Shown here: positions 7,938 to 16,367 of the stretch, in pieces | Position numbering within the stretch: the first letter of the stretch is position 1 | Layout of the letters: each line of letters starts with the position of its first letter | Translations under genes and position numbers: made by a program | Notes under the pieces: model-generated | Told to the model about the DNA's origin: nothing | Database searches by the model: none | The model's input: the letters and a program-made list of their open reading frames with translations, nothing else | Assembly (NCBI RefSeq): GCF_001270745.1 | Contig: NZ_LFXL01000026.1 | Span: 62,001-126,000, forward strand | DNA length: 64,000 nucleotides | Reading direction: 5' to 3' | DNA from: Jiangella muralis | GTDB taxonomy: Bacteria > Actinomycetota > Actinomycetes > Jiangellales > Jiangellaceae

Positions 7938-9116
7938 ATGCACACCGTGCACGTCGCCTGGTCCGACGCCCTGACCGGCTACGACTTCGGCCACGGGCAT
8001 CCGCTGAACCCGGTCCGCGTCGACCTCACCATCCGGCTGGCCCGCGAGCTGGGCGTGCTCGACGGCGACGGCGTGCACGTCGAGGAGCCCGGCCCGGCCG
8101 ACGACGCCACGCTGCGCACGGTGCACACCGCCGACTACCTCGACGCCGTCAAGGCGGCCAGCGCCGACCCCGGCACCGTCGACCTCGTGCACGGCCTCGG
8201 CACCACCGACGACCCGTGCTTCGCCGGCATGCACGAGGCCAGCGCGCTGGTGGCCGGCGGGACGATCGCGGCGGCCCGGGCGGTCTGGGAGGGGCGTGCG
8301 CTGCACGGCGTCAACGTCGCGGGCGGGCTGCACCACGCGATGCCGGCCAGCGCCTCCGGGTTCTGCGTCTACAACGACCCCGCGCTGGGCATCAAGGCGT
8401 TGCTCGACGCCGGCGCCGAGCGGGTCGCCTACGTCGACGTCGACGTCCACCACGGCGACGGCGTGCAGACCGTCTTCTACGACGACCCGCGGGTGCTGAC
8501 GATCAGCCTGCACGAATCGCCGCGCACGCTGTTCCCGGGTACCGGCTACCCGAGCGAGACCGGCGGGCCCGGCGCCGAGGGCAGCGCCGTCAACGTCGCC
8601 CTGCCCCCGGGCACCGCCGACGCCGGCTGGCTGCGCGCCTTCCACGCCGTCGTGCCGCCGCTGCTGCGCGCCTGGCAGCCGCAGGTGCTGGTCACCCAGC
8701 ACGGCTGCGACAGTCACCTCGACGACCCGCTGGCGCACCTGGCGCTGACGCTGGACGGCCAGCGCGAGTCCTACCGCGTCCTGCACGACCTCGCGCACGA
8801 GCTCTGCGACGGCCGCTGGGTCGCCACCGGCGGCGGCGGTTACGCCCTCATCGACGTCGTGCCGCGCGCCTGGACGCATCTCCTGGCCATCGCCGCGGAG
8901 AAGCCCATCCAGCCCACGACGCTCACCCCGTCGGGCTGGCGGTCGCACGTCCAGGCCCGCTACCACCACACGCCGCCGCAGCGCATGACCGACGGCGCGA
9001 CACCCACTCATGCCGACTGGTCCTCCGGCTACGACCCGGCCAGCCCCCTCGACCGCGCCGTCCACGCGACCCGGCTGGCCGTCTTCCCGGCGCACGCCCT
9101 CGACCCCACCTACTGA
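7938..9116 (+). CDS. AcuC-like class I histone deacetylase family protein
   Basis: The 392-residue protein has the arginase/deacetylase fold. HHAMPASASGFCVYND carries the active-site histidines. DVDVHHGDG supplies zinc ligands Asp and His, and TQHGCDSH supplies the second zinc Asp. Related AcuC proteins deacetylate acetyl-CoA synthetase and other lysine-acetylated proteins. It begins two bases after proC and is probably cotranscribed. The first 30 residues (WSDALTGYDFGHGHPLNPVR) match the start of AcuC homologues, supporting the ATG. Confidence 0.88.
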   Translation: MHTVHVAWSDALTGYDFGHGHPLNPVRVDLTIRLARELGVLDGDGVHVEEPGPADDATLRTVHTADYLDAVKAASADPGTVDLVHGLGTTDDPCFAGMHEASALVAGGTIAAARAVWEGRALHGVNVAGGLHHAMPASASGFCVYNDPALGIKALLDAGAERVAYVDVDVHHGDGVQTVFYDDPRVLTISLHESPRTLFPGTGYPSETGGPGAEGSAVNVALPPGTADAGWLRAFHAVVPPLLRAWQPQVLVTQHGCDSHLDDPLAHLALTLDGQRESYRVLHDLAHELCDGRWVATGGGGYALIDVVPRAWTHLLAIAAEKPIQPTTLTPSGWRSHVQARYHHTPPQRMTDGATPTHADWSSGYDPASPLDRAVHATRLAVFPAHALDPTY

Positions 9117-9475
9117 CGCCGGGAAGCGGGCCGAGAACCCCCGGGCCAAGGCGGGAGCGGTCAGCAAGAGCGACCAGAGCGGCGCCGCAGCCAAGCGTGA
9201 AGAGAGCCGGTGGGGAGGGGACGCCGGCAGGGGTAGGCGCGGGCGTCCGAGCGAGGAACGAGCGAGGCGGGCGGGGCCGGCGTCCCCTCCCCACCGGCGC
9301 CCCGCGCCAGGAAGCAAGAGCCGCAAAAGGTCACGACTGAGGACCAATCCCGCCCCAAACCCGGATCACTTCTCGATCCCCCTTTCCCATCCGTCACATC
9401 CGCCACTACCATCAAGCAACGAGCCGAAGACGCGCGTCCAACCCATGGGCGCCGCCGGCCCGTCGCGGAGGAGCG
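9117..9475. other. Intergenic stretch with a 22-bp perfect inverted repeat
   Basis: No gene is supported here. Arms 9207-9228 and 9276-9297 are exact reverse complements (CCGGTGGGGAGGGG...) separated by 47 purine-rich bases with repeated GAGCGAGG motifs. The hairpin could terminate the proline/deacetylase transcript. The last 100 bases (9370-9475) are less GC-rich and should contain the promoter of the downstream HTH gene. The 22-bp stem is longer than most terminators and may be part of a dispersed repeat. Confidence 0.5.
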
Positions 9476-9694
9476 ATGACGACCAACGGGCCCGAAGCAC
9501 CACTCGGAGAGGTGCGATTCCTCACCGTCGCCGAGGTGGCGACGGCGATGAGGGTGTCGAAGATGACGGTGTATCGCCTCGTCCACGCGGGCACGCTGCC
9601 GGCGGTTCAGGTGGGCCGGTCGTTCCGCATCCCGGAGAGCGCGGTGCACGAGTACCTGCGCGATTCCTATGTCAGGGGCATGGAAGCCGGCTGA
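9476..9694 (+). CDS. Small excisionase-type helix-turn-helix DNA-binding protein
   Basis: The 72-residue protein is almost entirely one MerR-like winged helix (LTVAEVATAMRVSKMTVYRLVHAGTLPAVQVGRSFRIPESAVHEYLRD). It resembles the small HTH proteins encoded beside bS22 in actinobacteria (Rv0500A in mycobacteria) rather than BldC, whose wing sequence differs. It lies just upstream of the 33-residue ribosomal protein gene and the epimerase, an arrangement conserved in the phylum. Its targets here are unknown; a developmental or cell-envelope role is an inference. Confidence 0.88.
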   Translation: MTTNGPEAPLGEVRFLTVAEVATAMRVSKMTVYRLVHAGTLPAVQVGRSFRIPESAVHEYLRDSYVRGMEAG

Positions 9695-9791
9695 CGCCGC
9701 ATCCGATTGGACGACGCCCCCGGTCAGCCGGGTAGGCTTGGCCGGTCGCGCGACTGTCGCGCGGCTGTCGACCTGCGAGTGAGGTTGCCCT

Positions 9792-9893
9792 GTGGGCTCT
9801 GTGATCAAAAAGCGCCGCAAGCGGATGGCGAAGAAGAAGCACCGCAAGCTCCTGCGCCGGACGCGCGTGCAGCGTCGCCGTATGGGCAAGTAA
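9792..9893 (+). CDS. Small ribosomal subunit protein bS22 (33 residues)
   Basis: A GTG-started 33-codon frame encodes an extremely basic peptide beginning [20 protein letters not shown] and ending RRRMGK, close to mycobacterial Rv0500B. In mycobacterial ribosome structures this peptide was identified as a small-subunit protein near the decoding centre. It is too short for routine gene finders. GTG fits the family N-terminus ([12 protein letters not shown]). Nearly every second residue is Lys or Arg, consistent with rRNA binding. It sits between the HTH gene and the epimerase as in other actinobacteria. Confidence 0.95.
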   Translation: MGSVIKKRRKRMAKKKHRKLLRRTRVQRRRMGK

Positions 9894-9959
9894 GTCACTC
9901 CGACGGCCGTGCGGGGGGTGGTGTCTCGCGCGGCCGTGCTCCAGGAGAGCGGGACACGA

Positions 9960-10994
9960 GTGTCCAGAGTCGTCATGGTGGTGGGGGTCGCCCGGTATCT
10001 GGGTGCCCGGCTGGCCGAACGCCTCGCGGCTGAGGCGGGGGTCGACCGCGTCGTCGGCGTCGATCTGGTCGAGCCGACGCTGAGCATCGGCGGGGCCGAG
10101 TTCGTGCGCGCCGACATTCGCACGTCCGACATCGGCCGGGCGATCGACCGGGTCGCGCCCGACACCGTCGTGCACATGAACATCCTCGCGACGCGCGCCG
10201 ACGCTGGTGGGCGCACGCCGCAGAAGGAGATCAACGTCATCGGCACCATGCAGCTGCTGGCGGCGTGCCAGCGCTCGCGGTCGGTGCGCAAGGTGGTCGT
10301 GAAGTCGTCGACGACGGTGTACGGCTCGGGCCCGCAGTCGCCGGCGCTGTTCGCCGAGGACATGGTGGCGGGGGCGCACTCGCGTCGCGGGTACGAGAAG
10401 GATGCCGGCGAGGTCGAGGCGTACGTGCGCGGGTTCTCGCGGCGCCGGCCCGATGTCGGCGTGACGATCCTGCGGTTCGCCAACGTGCTCGGCCCGCAGA
10501 TCCGCACCGGCCTGTCCGAGTACTTCGTGCTGCCGGTGGTGCCGGTGGTGCTGGGCCGCGATCCGCGGTTCCAGCTGGTGCACGAGCTCGACTGCGTCGA
10601 GGCGCTGCGGGTGGCGACGGTGGAGCATCGGCCGGGCATCTTCAACGTGGCCGGCGACGGCTTCCTGGCGCTGAGCCAGGCGCTGCGGCGGGCCGGCCGG
10701 CCGGGGCTGCCGCTGCCGACGCTGGGCTCGCCGCTGGTCGGTGGGGTCCTCAAACGCAGCGGCGTCGTCGACATGGACTCCGCGCTGGTGCGGTTCCTCA
10801 CCTTCGGCCGCGGCGTCGACACCACCCGCATGCGCACCCAGTTGAAGTTCGACCCCGTCTACAGCACGGTCGCGACGTTCGACGCGTTCGCCGACGCCCG
10901 CACCCGGGGCGGCGTGCTGGACCGCGACCGCGTCAGGGCCGTCGAGCACGCCGTCCGCGGCGTCCTGACCGGGGAGGACGCCCGTGGCCGATAG
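9960..10994 (+). CDS. NAD-dependent epimerase/dehydratase (GalE2-like extended SDR)
   Basis: The 344-residue extended short-chain dehydrogenase has an N-terminal nucleotide-binding segment VVMVVGVARYLGARLAERL that departs from the usual TGxxGxxG. It continues with VGVDLVEP, RADIR, VVHMNI, VVVKSSTTVYG and RRGYEKDAGEVEAY, where the usual YxxxK is YEKDAGE. The degenerate Gly motif and shifted Tyr/Lys, also seen in its mycobacterial relative as I recall, leave catalysis uncertain. GTG at 9960 is chosen; GTG at 9921 would add 13 residues. It overlaps the acyltransferase gene by 11 bases. Confidence 0.82.
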   Translation: MSRVVMVVGVARYLGARLAERLAAEAGVDRVVGVDLVEPTLSIGGAEFVRADIRTSDIGRAIDRVAPDTVVHMNILATRADAGGRTPQKEINVIGTMQLLAACQRSRSVRKVVVKSSTTVYGSGPQSPALFAEDMVAGAHSRRGYEKDAGEVEAYVRGFSRRRPDVGVTILRFANVLGPQIRTGLSEYFVLPVVPVVLGRDPRFQLVHELDCVEALRVATVEHRPGIFNVAGDGFLALSQALRRAGRPGLPLPTLGSPLVGGVLKRSGVVDMDSALVRFLTFGRGVDTTRMRTQLKFDPVYSTVATFDAFADARTRGGVLDRDRVRAVEHAVRGVLTGEDARGR

Positions 10995-11898
10995 CCCGCT
11001 GCCGGGTCTGCTGGACCGCGTCGCGACGGCGGCCGGCCGCGCGCTGCGCGACCGCCTGGGCGTCGACGGCGAGCGGCTGGACCACCTGGTCGCGTTCGCC
11101 GGGCGCCGGCTGACCGGCGAGTTCGAGGTCGACCCGTTCGGGTTCGACCCCGAGCTGACCGAGGCCGTGCTGCTGCCGCTGCTGCGCCCGTTGTACAAGC
11201 ACTGGTTCCGGGTCGAGGTGCGCGGCATCGAGAACATCCCGGAGTCCGGCGCGGCGCTGGTCGCGGCCAACCACTCGGGCACGCTGCCGGTCGACTCGCT
11301 GATGACGCAGCTGGCCGTGCACGACACCCACCCGCAGGCCCGGCACCTGCGCGCGCTCGGCGCCACGCTGGTGTTCCAGCTGCCGGTGGTGGCCGACCTC
11401 GCCCGCAAGAGCGGCACCACGCTGGCCTGCACCGAGGACGTCGAGGCGCTCTTGGGCGGCGGTGAGCTGGTCGGCGTCTGGCCCGAGGGCTTCAAGGGCG
11501 TCGGCAAGCCGTTCTCGCAGCGGTACAAGCTGCAGCGGTTCGGCCGCGGCGGGTTCGTGTCCGCGGCGCTGCGCACCAAGGCGCCGATCATCCCGTGCTC
11601 GATCGTCGGCGCCGAGGAGATCTACCCGATGATCGGCAACGCCGAGTCGCTGGCCCGGCTGCTCGGGCTGCCGTACTTCCCGCTGACGCCGACGTTCCCG
11701 TGGCTCGGCGCGCTCGGGCTGGTGCCGCTGCCGTCGAAGTGGATCATCGAGTTCGGCGAGCCGATCCGCACCGACGACTACCCGCCCGGCGCCGCCGACG
11801 ACCCCATGGTGGTGTTCGAGCTGACCGACCAGGTGCGCGACACCATCCAGGCTACGCTCACCGAGCTGCTGGAGCTGCGCGGCCCCGCCTTCGGCTGA
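10984..11898 (+). CDS. Lysophospholipid acyltransferase family protein (PlsC-like)
   Basis: The 304-residue protein carries the glycerolipid acyltransferase block NHSGTLPVDS (variant of HxxxxD) at about residues 96-105. The second block, VGVWPEGFKGVGKPFSQRYKLQRFGRGGFV, follows about 60 residues later, then a PIIPCSIVGAEEIYP segment. Members acylate lysophospholipids or other lipid acceptors at the membrane. It overlaps the epimerase gene and matches mycobacterial Rv0502. The acceptor is unknown. GTG start gives the family length. Confidence 0.85.
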   Translation: MADSPLPGLLDRVATAAGRALRDRLGVDGERLDHLVAFAGRRLTGEFEVDPFGFDPELTEAVLLPLLRPLYKHWFRVEVRGIENIPESGAALVAANHSGTLPVDSLMTQLAVHDTHPQARHLRALGATLVFQLPVVADLARKSGTTLACTEDVEALLGGGELVGVWPEGFKGVGKPFSQRYKLQRFGRGGFVSAALRTKAPIIPCSIVGAEEIYPMIGNAESLARLLGLPYFPLTPTFPWLGALGLVPLPSKWIIEFGEPIRTDDYPPGAADDPMVVFELTDQVRDTIQATLTELLELRGPAFG

Positions 11899-11903
11899 CC
11901 ACT

Positions 11904-11985
11904 CCGAAGTTGATCTTGGAGTAACGGCGGAATCAATCCGGCGAATCGGACGGCGATGCCACGGTTTTTCCAAGATCAACTTCGG
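11904..11985. terminator. 17-bp inverted repeat between convergent genes
   Basis: CCGAAGTTGATCTTGGA (11904-11920) is repeated exactly in inverted orientation at 11969-11985, enclosing 48 bases. It lies between the 3' ends of the rightward acyltransferase and the leftward HAD hydrolase genes, so it may stop transcription from both sides. The loop is unusually large for a terminator. Confidence 0.6.
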
Positions 11986-12015
11986 GGACGGGACGGGACG
12001 GGGCGGGGGACGGGG

Positions 12016-12876
12016 CTAGCGGCGTCGTCGGGCCGCGACGATGCCGACGGCGGCGCCCGCGACGGCGCCCGTGCCGGCCGCGATGCCCAGCGTCGTGTTG
12101 CGCCGCCGGGCGCGGTAGTCGCGAATCCGCCAGCCGCGCTTGCGGGCGTGCCGGCGCAGCTTGCGGTCCGGGTTCACCGCGCACGGGAAGCCGACCAGCG
12201 ACAGCATCGGAATGTCGTTCGCGGAGTCGCTGTAGGCGGAGCAGCGGTGCAGGTCCAGGCCCTCGTGCGCGGCCAGTGACCGGACGGCGGCCGCCTTGTC
12301 CGCCCCGTGCAGCAGGTCGCCGACGAGCCGGCCGGTGTACGTGCCGCCGACGTGCTCGGCGACGGTGCCCAGCGCGCCGGTGAGGCCGAGCCGCCGGGCG
12401 ATGATCGTCGCCACCTCGACCGGCGCCGCCGTCACCAGCCACACCCGCTGGCCCTGGTCGATGTGCAGCTGCGCGATCGCCTGCGTGCCGGGCCAGATCT
12501 TGTCGGCCATCAGCTCCTCGAAGATCTCCTCGCCGACGCGGGACAGCTCCTCGACCGACCGGCCGGCGATGAACGACAGCGCCGCCGCCCGCGCCTCGAC
12601 GATGTGGTCCGGGTCCTCGGCGCCGAGCGCGAACTGCAGCTGCTGGCGTCCGAACCGGAGGATGTCACTGGTGTGCAGCAGTCCGCGCTGGTACATGCCG
12701 CGAGCCAGGTAGAAGAGGGAAGCGCCGCGCAGGACGGTGTTGTCGAGGTCGAAGAAGGCGGCGGCGCGCGCGTCGGACGGCAGCTCGATGCCGGCGATCG
12801 CCTCGGCGGCGCTGGCGGCGAGGTCGGCCCGCGCCCGTTCCGACGCGGCCCCGGTCCGTTCCCTGCGCAAGCGCAT
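12016..12876 (-). CDS. HAD-IB family hydrolase (SerB1-like phosphatase)
   Basis: The 286-residue protein has HAD motif I as DLDNTV (two Asp nucleophiles), motif II around VTAAP, motif III Lys in GADKAAAVRSLA and motif IV SDSANDIPML, all characteristic of the phosphoserine-phosphatase-like IB subclass. The C-terminus is basic and then Ala/Gly-rich (IAAGTGAVAGAAVGIVAA), possibly a membrane segment. The position corresponds to mycobacterial serB1 (Rv0505c). ATG at 12876 is used; TTG at 12885 would add three residues. The true substrate (phosphoserine or another phosphate ester) is undetermined. Confidence 0.85.
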   Translation of the reverse strand: MRLRRERTGAASERARADLAASAAEAIAGIELPSDARAAAFFDLDNTVLRGASLFYLARGMYQRGLLHTSDILRFGRQQLQFALGAEDPDHIVEARAAALSFIAGRSVEELSRVGEEIFEELMADKIWPGTQAIAQLHIDQGQRVWLVTAAPVEVATIIARRLGLTGALGTVAEHVGGTYTGRLVGDLLHGADKAAAVRSLAAHEGLDLHRCSAYSDSANDIPMLSLVGFPCAVNPDRKLRRHARKRGWRIRDYRARRRNTTLGIAAGTGAVAGAAVGIVAARRRR

Positions 12877-12922
12877 GGTCGCCAAGCGTAACGGCGGGCA
12901 CTGGTTGCGTACGGTTGACTCC

Positions 12923-13189
12923 GTGACGGACTCGATTCAGGACCCCGACGCGCGGGTGCTGCTGCTCGGCCGGCCGGGCTGCCACCTGTGCGACGACGCC
13001 CGCGCCGTGGTCGCGGCGGTCTGCGCCGAGATGGGGGTGCGGTGGGCCGAACGCAGCATCGACGACGACCCGGAGCTGCGGCGGCGCTACGGCGAGCAGA
13101 TCCCCGTCACGTTCGTCGACGGTGCTCAGCACGACTTCTGGCGGGTCGACGCCGACCGGCTCCGCCGCGCTCTCACCGGCGGGTTATAG
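12923..13189 (+). CDS. Glutaredoxin-like thiol-disulfide protein
   Basis: The 88-residue protein has the thioredoxin-fold active site RPGCHLCDDA near residue 20 and the cis-Pro segment QIPVTFVDG. This is the pattern of the short glutaredoxin family DUF836 (mycobacterial Rv0508). It would reduce or exchange disulfides in the cytoplasm. GTG at 12923 gives a compact domain; the upstream open frame overlaps the divergent HAD gene. It lies just before the rex-hem operon, a conserved neighbourhood. Confidence 0.85.
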   Translation: MTDSIQDPDARVLLLGRPGCHLCDDARAVVAAVCAEMGVRWAERSIDDDPELRRRYGEQIPVTFVDGAQHDFWRVDADRLRRALTGGL

Positions 13190-13213
13190 AACATCCAGCC
13201 CAGAACAGCAACT

Positions 13214-13242
13214 TTGTGCACACGTTCACAAGCGTCTAGGCT
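13214..13242 (+). promoter_or_regulatory. Rex-box promoter of rex-hemACDB
   Basis: TTGTGCACACGTTCACAA (13214-13231) matches the Rex operator TTGTGAA-N4-TTCACAA with one mismatch. Its first six bases can act as a -35 (TTGTGC), followed after 17 bases by TAGGCT (13237-13242) as a -10. Rex bound here would block RNA polymerase, giving NADH-responsive autoregulation as described for streptomycete rex-hemACD. Confidence 0.8.
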
Positions 13243-13326
13243 GGGCCGCATCGTAAGTCCTGCCGGTTCGGGTTCGTCACCCGGCCCCCGGATGTCGCCT
13301 TCCGTGCCGGCCGACCGGGGAGTGTC

Positions 13327-14061
13327 GTGACCCGAAACAGCCGTCCGTCGTCCACACCGACACCAGGCGCGGCGTCGCAGCGCGGTGTGCCGGAGGCGAC
13401 GGTCGCGCGGTTGCCGCTCTACCTGCGGGCGCTCACCACGCTGGCCGAGCGGGGCGTGGCGACGGTGTCGTCGGAGGAGCTGGCCGCGTCGGCCGGCGTC
13501 AACTCCGCCAAGCTGCGCAAGGACCTCTCCTACCTGGGCTCCTATGGCACCCGCGGCGTCGGCTACGAGGTCGACTTCCTGCGCCACCAGATCACCCGCG
13601 AGATCGGCCTGACCCAGGACTGGGCCGTCGTCATCGTCGGCATCGGCAACCTCGGCCACGCCCTGGCCAACTACGGCGGGTTCGCGTCCCGCGGCTTCCG
13701 CATCGCCGCGCTGGTCGACGCCGACCCCACCCGGCTGGGCGAGGAGGTGGCCGGCCTCAACGTCCGGCACGCCGACGAACTGGAGCAGATCGTCGACGAC
13801 CTCGGCATCGCCATCGGCGTCGTCGCCACCCCGGCCCGGGCCGCGCAGCTGGTCTGCGACCGCCTGGTCGCGGCCGGCGTCACCAGCATCCTGAACTTCG
13901 CGCCGGCCATCGTGCAGGTGCCCGAGGGCGTCGACCTCCGCAAGGTCGACCTCTCCACCGAGTTGCAGATCCTCGCCTACCACGAACAGCGCAAGAACGG
14001 CGCCGCGCTGGCCCTGACCGCCGAGCAGGCGGCCGAGCTGGCCGAGGCGGTGAACGGATGA
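13327..14061 (+). CDS. rex: Redox-sensing transcriptional repressor Rex
   Basis: The 244-residue protein has an N-terminal winged helix (about residues 25-85, PLYLRALTTLAERGVATVSSEELAASAGVNSAKLRKDLSYLGSYGTRGVGY). A Rossmann domain follows with the NAD(H) motif GIGNLGHAL and ALVDADP, and a C-terminal swap helix contains LAYHEQR. Rex binds operators when NADH/NAD+ is low and releases when NADH rises. It heads the heme operon, overlapping hemA by four bases, and has a Rex box in its own promoter. GTG follows GGGAG. Confidence 0.95.
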   Translation: MTRNSRPSSTPTPGAASQRGVPEATVARLPLYLRALTTLAERGVATVSSEELAASAGVNSAKLRKDLSYLGSYGTRGVGYEVDFLRHQITREIGLTQDWAVVIVGIGNLGHALANYGGFASRGFRIAALVDADPTRLGEEVAGLNVRHADELEQIVDDLGIAIGVVATPARAAQLVCDRLVAAGVTSILNFAPAIVQVPEGVDLRKVDLSTELQILAYHEQRKNGAALALTAEQAAELAEAVNG

Positions 14062-15422
14062 GCGTGCTGGCCATCGGCGTTTCGCACCGTAGCGCGCCGG
14101 TCGAGGTGCTGGAGTCCGTCGCGCTGGACCGCCCGGCGGTCGGGAAGCTGCTCGACGAGGTGCCGTCGTCGCACCAGATCGCCGAGGCGGTCGTCGTCGC
14201 CACCTGCAACCGGCTCGAGCTGTACCTCGACACCGCCACGTTCCACGGCGGCGTCGAAGAGGCCAGCGCGCTGCTGTCGCAGCACACCGGCGCGCCGATC
14301 GAGCTGCTCACCCCGTATCTCTACGTGCACTACGGCGACCGCGCGGTGTCGCACCTGTTCCACGTGGTCAGCGGCCTCGACTCCATGGTGGTCGGCGAGA
14401 CGCAGATCCTCGGCCAGGTGCGCGACGCGTTCCGGCTCGCGCAGACCTCCGGCGCGACCGGCCGGGTGCTGACGGAGCTGTTCCAGACGGCGCTGCGGGT
14501 CGGCAAGCGGGCGCACGCCGAGACCGGCATCGACGCCGCCGGCCGCTCGCTGGTGACGCTCGGGCTGGCCCGGGTGCTGCCGGCCGTCGCCGCCGAGGGC
14601 TGGTCGTCCGGCCGGGTCGGCGGCGCGTCCTGGCGCGAGCTGCTGCCCGGCACGTCCGCGCTGGTCGTCGGCGCCGGGTCGATGGCGGCGCTGGCCGCGG
14701 CCACGCTGCAGCGCGAAGGCGTCGACGTCGTCGTCGCGAACCGCACGCAGGAGAACGGCGTCCGCGTGGCCGAGGCGGTCGGCGGCCGGGCTGTCCCGAT
14801 GACGGCGCTGCCGCAGGTGCTGCGCGAGGTCGACCTCGTCATCTCGTGCACCGGCGCGGCCGGCGTCGTGCTGCCCTTCGACGCCGTCGAGGCGGCGGTC
14901 GCGGGCCGCGGCGGGCGCCCGCTGGGCATCGTCGACCTCGCCCTGCCGCGCGACGTCGACGCCGGCGTGGCCGAACTGCCCGGCGTCGTGCTGGCCGACC
15001 TCGCCCGGCTCAGTGAGGCCGCCGATGACGACGTCGCCGACGCCCGCACCATGGCCGGCGACGTCTCCGCCGTCCGCTCGATCGTCACCGACGAGGTGGC
15101 CGCGTTCGCCACCGCCCAGCGCGCCGCCCAGGTGGCGCCCACCGTCGTCGCGCTGCGCAGCATGGCCGACGACGTCGTCGACGCCGAACTCACCCGCATG
15201 GCCGGCCGGCTGCCCGGCCTCGACGAGCGCACCCGCGCCGAGGTCGCCCGCACCGTCCGCCGGGTGGTCGAGAAGCTGCTGCACCAGCCGACGGTGCGGG
15301 TCAAGGAGCTGGCCGCGCAGCCCGACGGCGCGTCCTACGAGGCCGCGCTGCGCGAGCTGTTCGCGCTCGACCGCCGGTCCATCGACGCCGTCGCCAAACC
15401 CGACGGGACGGTGTCCACATGA
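14058..15422 (+). CDS. hemA: Glutamyl-tRNA reductase
   Basis: The 454-residue enzyme makes glutamate-1-semialdehyde from glutamyl-tRNA, the first committed step of C5 heme synthesis. ATCNRLELY contains the catalytic Cys. HVVSGLDSMVVGETQILGQVRDAF is the family signature, and LVVGAGSMAALAAATL is the NADPH-binding motif, followed by the C-terminal dimerisation helix bundle. ATG overlaps the rex stop, implying coupled translation and Rex control. The next pathway gene, hemL, sits 7 kb downstream. Confidence 0.97.
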   Translation: MSVLAIGVSHRSAPVEVLESVALDRPAVGKLLDEVPSSHQIAEAVVVATCNRLELYLDTATFHGGVEEASALLSQHTGAPIELLTPYLYVHYGDRAVSHLFHVVSGLDSMVVGETQILGQVRDAFRLAQTSGATGRVLTELFQTALRVGKRAHAETGIDAAGRSLVTLGLARVLPAVAAEGWSSGRVGGASWRELLPGTSALVVGAGSMAALAAATLQREGVDVVVANRTQENGVRVAEAVGGRAVPMTALPQVLREVDLVISCTGAAGVVLPFDAVEAAVAGRGGRPLGIVDLALPRDVDAGVAELPGVVLADLARLSEAADDDVADARTMAGDVSAVRSIVTDEVAAFATAQRAAQVAPTVVALRSMADDVVDAELTRMAGRLPGLDERTRAEVARTVRRVVEKLLHQPTVRVKELAAQPDGASYEAALRELFALDRRSIDAVAKPDGTVST

Positions 15423-16363
15423 CGACCACACCGCTGCGGCTGGGCACCCGCCGCAGCGCTCTCGCGATGGCGCAGGCCCGGTACGTCGCCGGCCGCCTGC
15501 ACGCGCTCGGGCACGACGTCGAGCTGGTCGAGATCACCACCAAGGGCGACGTGTCGACGGAGCCGCTGGACCGCATCGGCGGCACCGGCGTGTTCGTCGC
15601 CGCGCTGCGCGAGGCGTTGCTCGACGGCCGCGTCGACCTCGCCGTCCACTCGCTCAAGGACCTCCCGACGGCGCCGGCCGACGGCCTCGTGCTGGCCGCG
15701 GTCCCGGAGCGGGAGGACCCGCGCGATGCCCTGTGCGCCCGCGACGGCCTCAAGCTGTCAGACCTCCCCGTCGGCGCGCGCGTCGGCACCGGGTCGCCGC
15801 GGCGCGAGGCGCAGCTGCGCGCGCTCGGGCTGGGCATCGAGATCGTCGGCCTGCGCGGCAACGTCGACACCCGCCTGGGCAAGGTCACCGACGGCACGCT
15901 CGACGCCGTCGTGCTGGCCCGGGCCGGGCTGTCCCGGCTGGGCCGGCTCGACTCCGTCACCGAGGTGCTCGACCCGATGCAGGTGCTGCCGGCACCGGGT
16001 CAGGGCGCGCTCGGCGTCGAGTGCCGCACCGCCGACACCGCCCTGGTCGAGGTGCTGGGCGCGCTCGACGACCCCGCCGCCAGGGCGGCGGTCACCGCAG
16101 AACGGACCCTCCTCGCCGTGCTCGAGGCCGGTTGTACGGCGCCCGTGGGCGCCTACGCCGAGGCGGCAGAGGGAGATAGTGGCCTCGAGCTGTACATCCG
16201 GGCCGTCGTGGCAGCACGCGACGGCTCAGTGAGTATCCGCAAGTCAGCCACCGGATCCCTCGGGGGGGCGGAGCAGATCGGGCGCGACCTCGCGCACGAG
16301 CTTCTCGCCGACGGGGCCGGGGCAGTCGTCGACGCCGCTGGTGCGGCGTCGAAGGAGGAATAG
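15419..16363 (+). CDS. hemC: Porphobilinogen deaminase (hydroxymethylbilane synthase)
   Basis: The 314-residue enzyme polymerises four porphobilinogens into hydroxymethylbilane. LGTRRSALAMAQA, DLAVHSLKDLP, RVGTGSPRREAQL, LRGNVDTRLGK and the cofactor-cysteine loop EAGCTAPVGA are intact; the Cys anchors the dipyrromethane cofactor. ATG overlaps the hemA stop by four bases. The C-terminal domain is normal length. Confidence 0.97.
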   Translation: MTTTPLRLGTRRSALAMAQARYVAGRLHALGHDVELVEITTKGDVSTEPLDRIGGTGVFVAALREALLDGRVDLAVHSLKDLPTAPADGLVLAAVPEREDPRDALCARDGLKLSDLPVGARVGTGSPRREAQLRALGLGIEIVGLRGNVDTRLGKVTDGTLDAVVLARAGLSRLGRLDSVTEVLDPMQVLPAPGQGALGVECRTADTALVEVLGALDDPAARAAVTAERTLLAVLEAGCTAPVGAYAEAAEGDSGLELYIRAVVAARDGSVSIRKSATGSLGGAEQIGRDLAHELLADGAGAVVDAAGAASKEE

Positions 16364-16367
16364 AGTC

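Noticed and set aside
9476-9694. Assignment of the small HTH protein as BldC
   Set aside because: The wing sequence (LPAVQVGRSFRIPESAV) differs from BldC as I know it, and the neighbours (proC, bS22, epimerase) match the Rv0500A-type protein instead.
9909-9960. Earlier start codons for the epimerase gene
   Set aside because: GTG at 9921 is possible, but the extra residues do not resemble the family N-terminus, and GTG at 9960 starts directly at the Rossmann strand.
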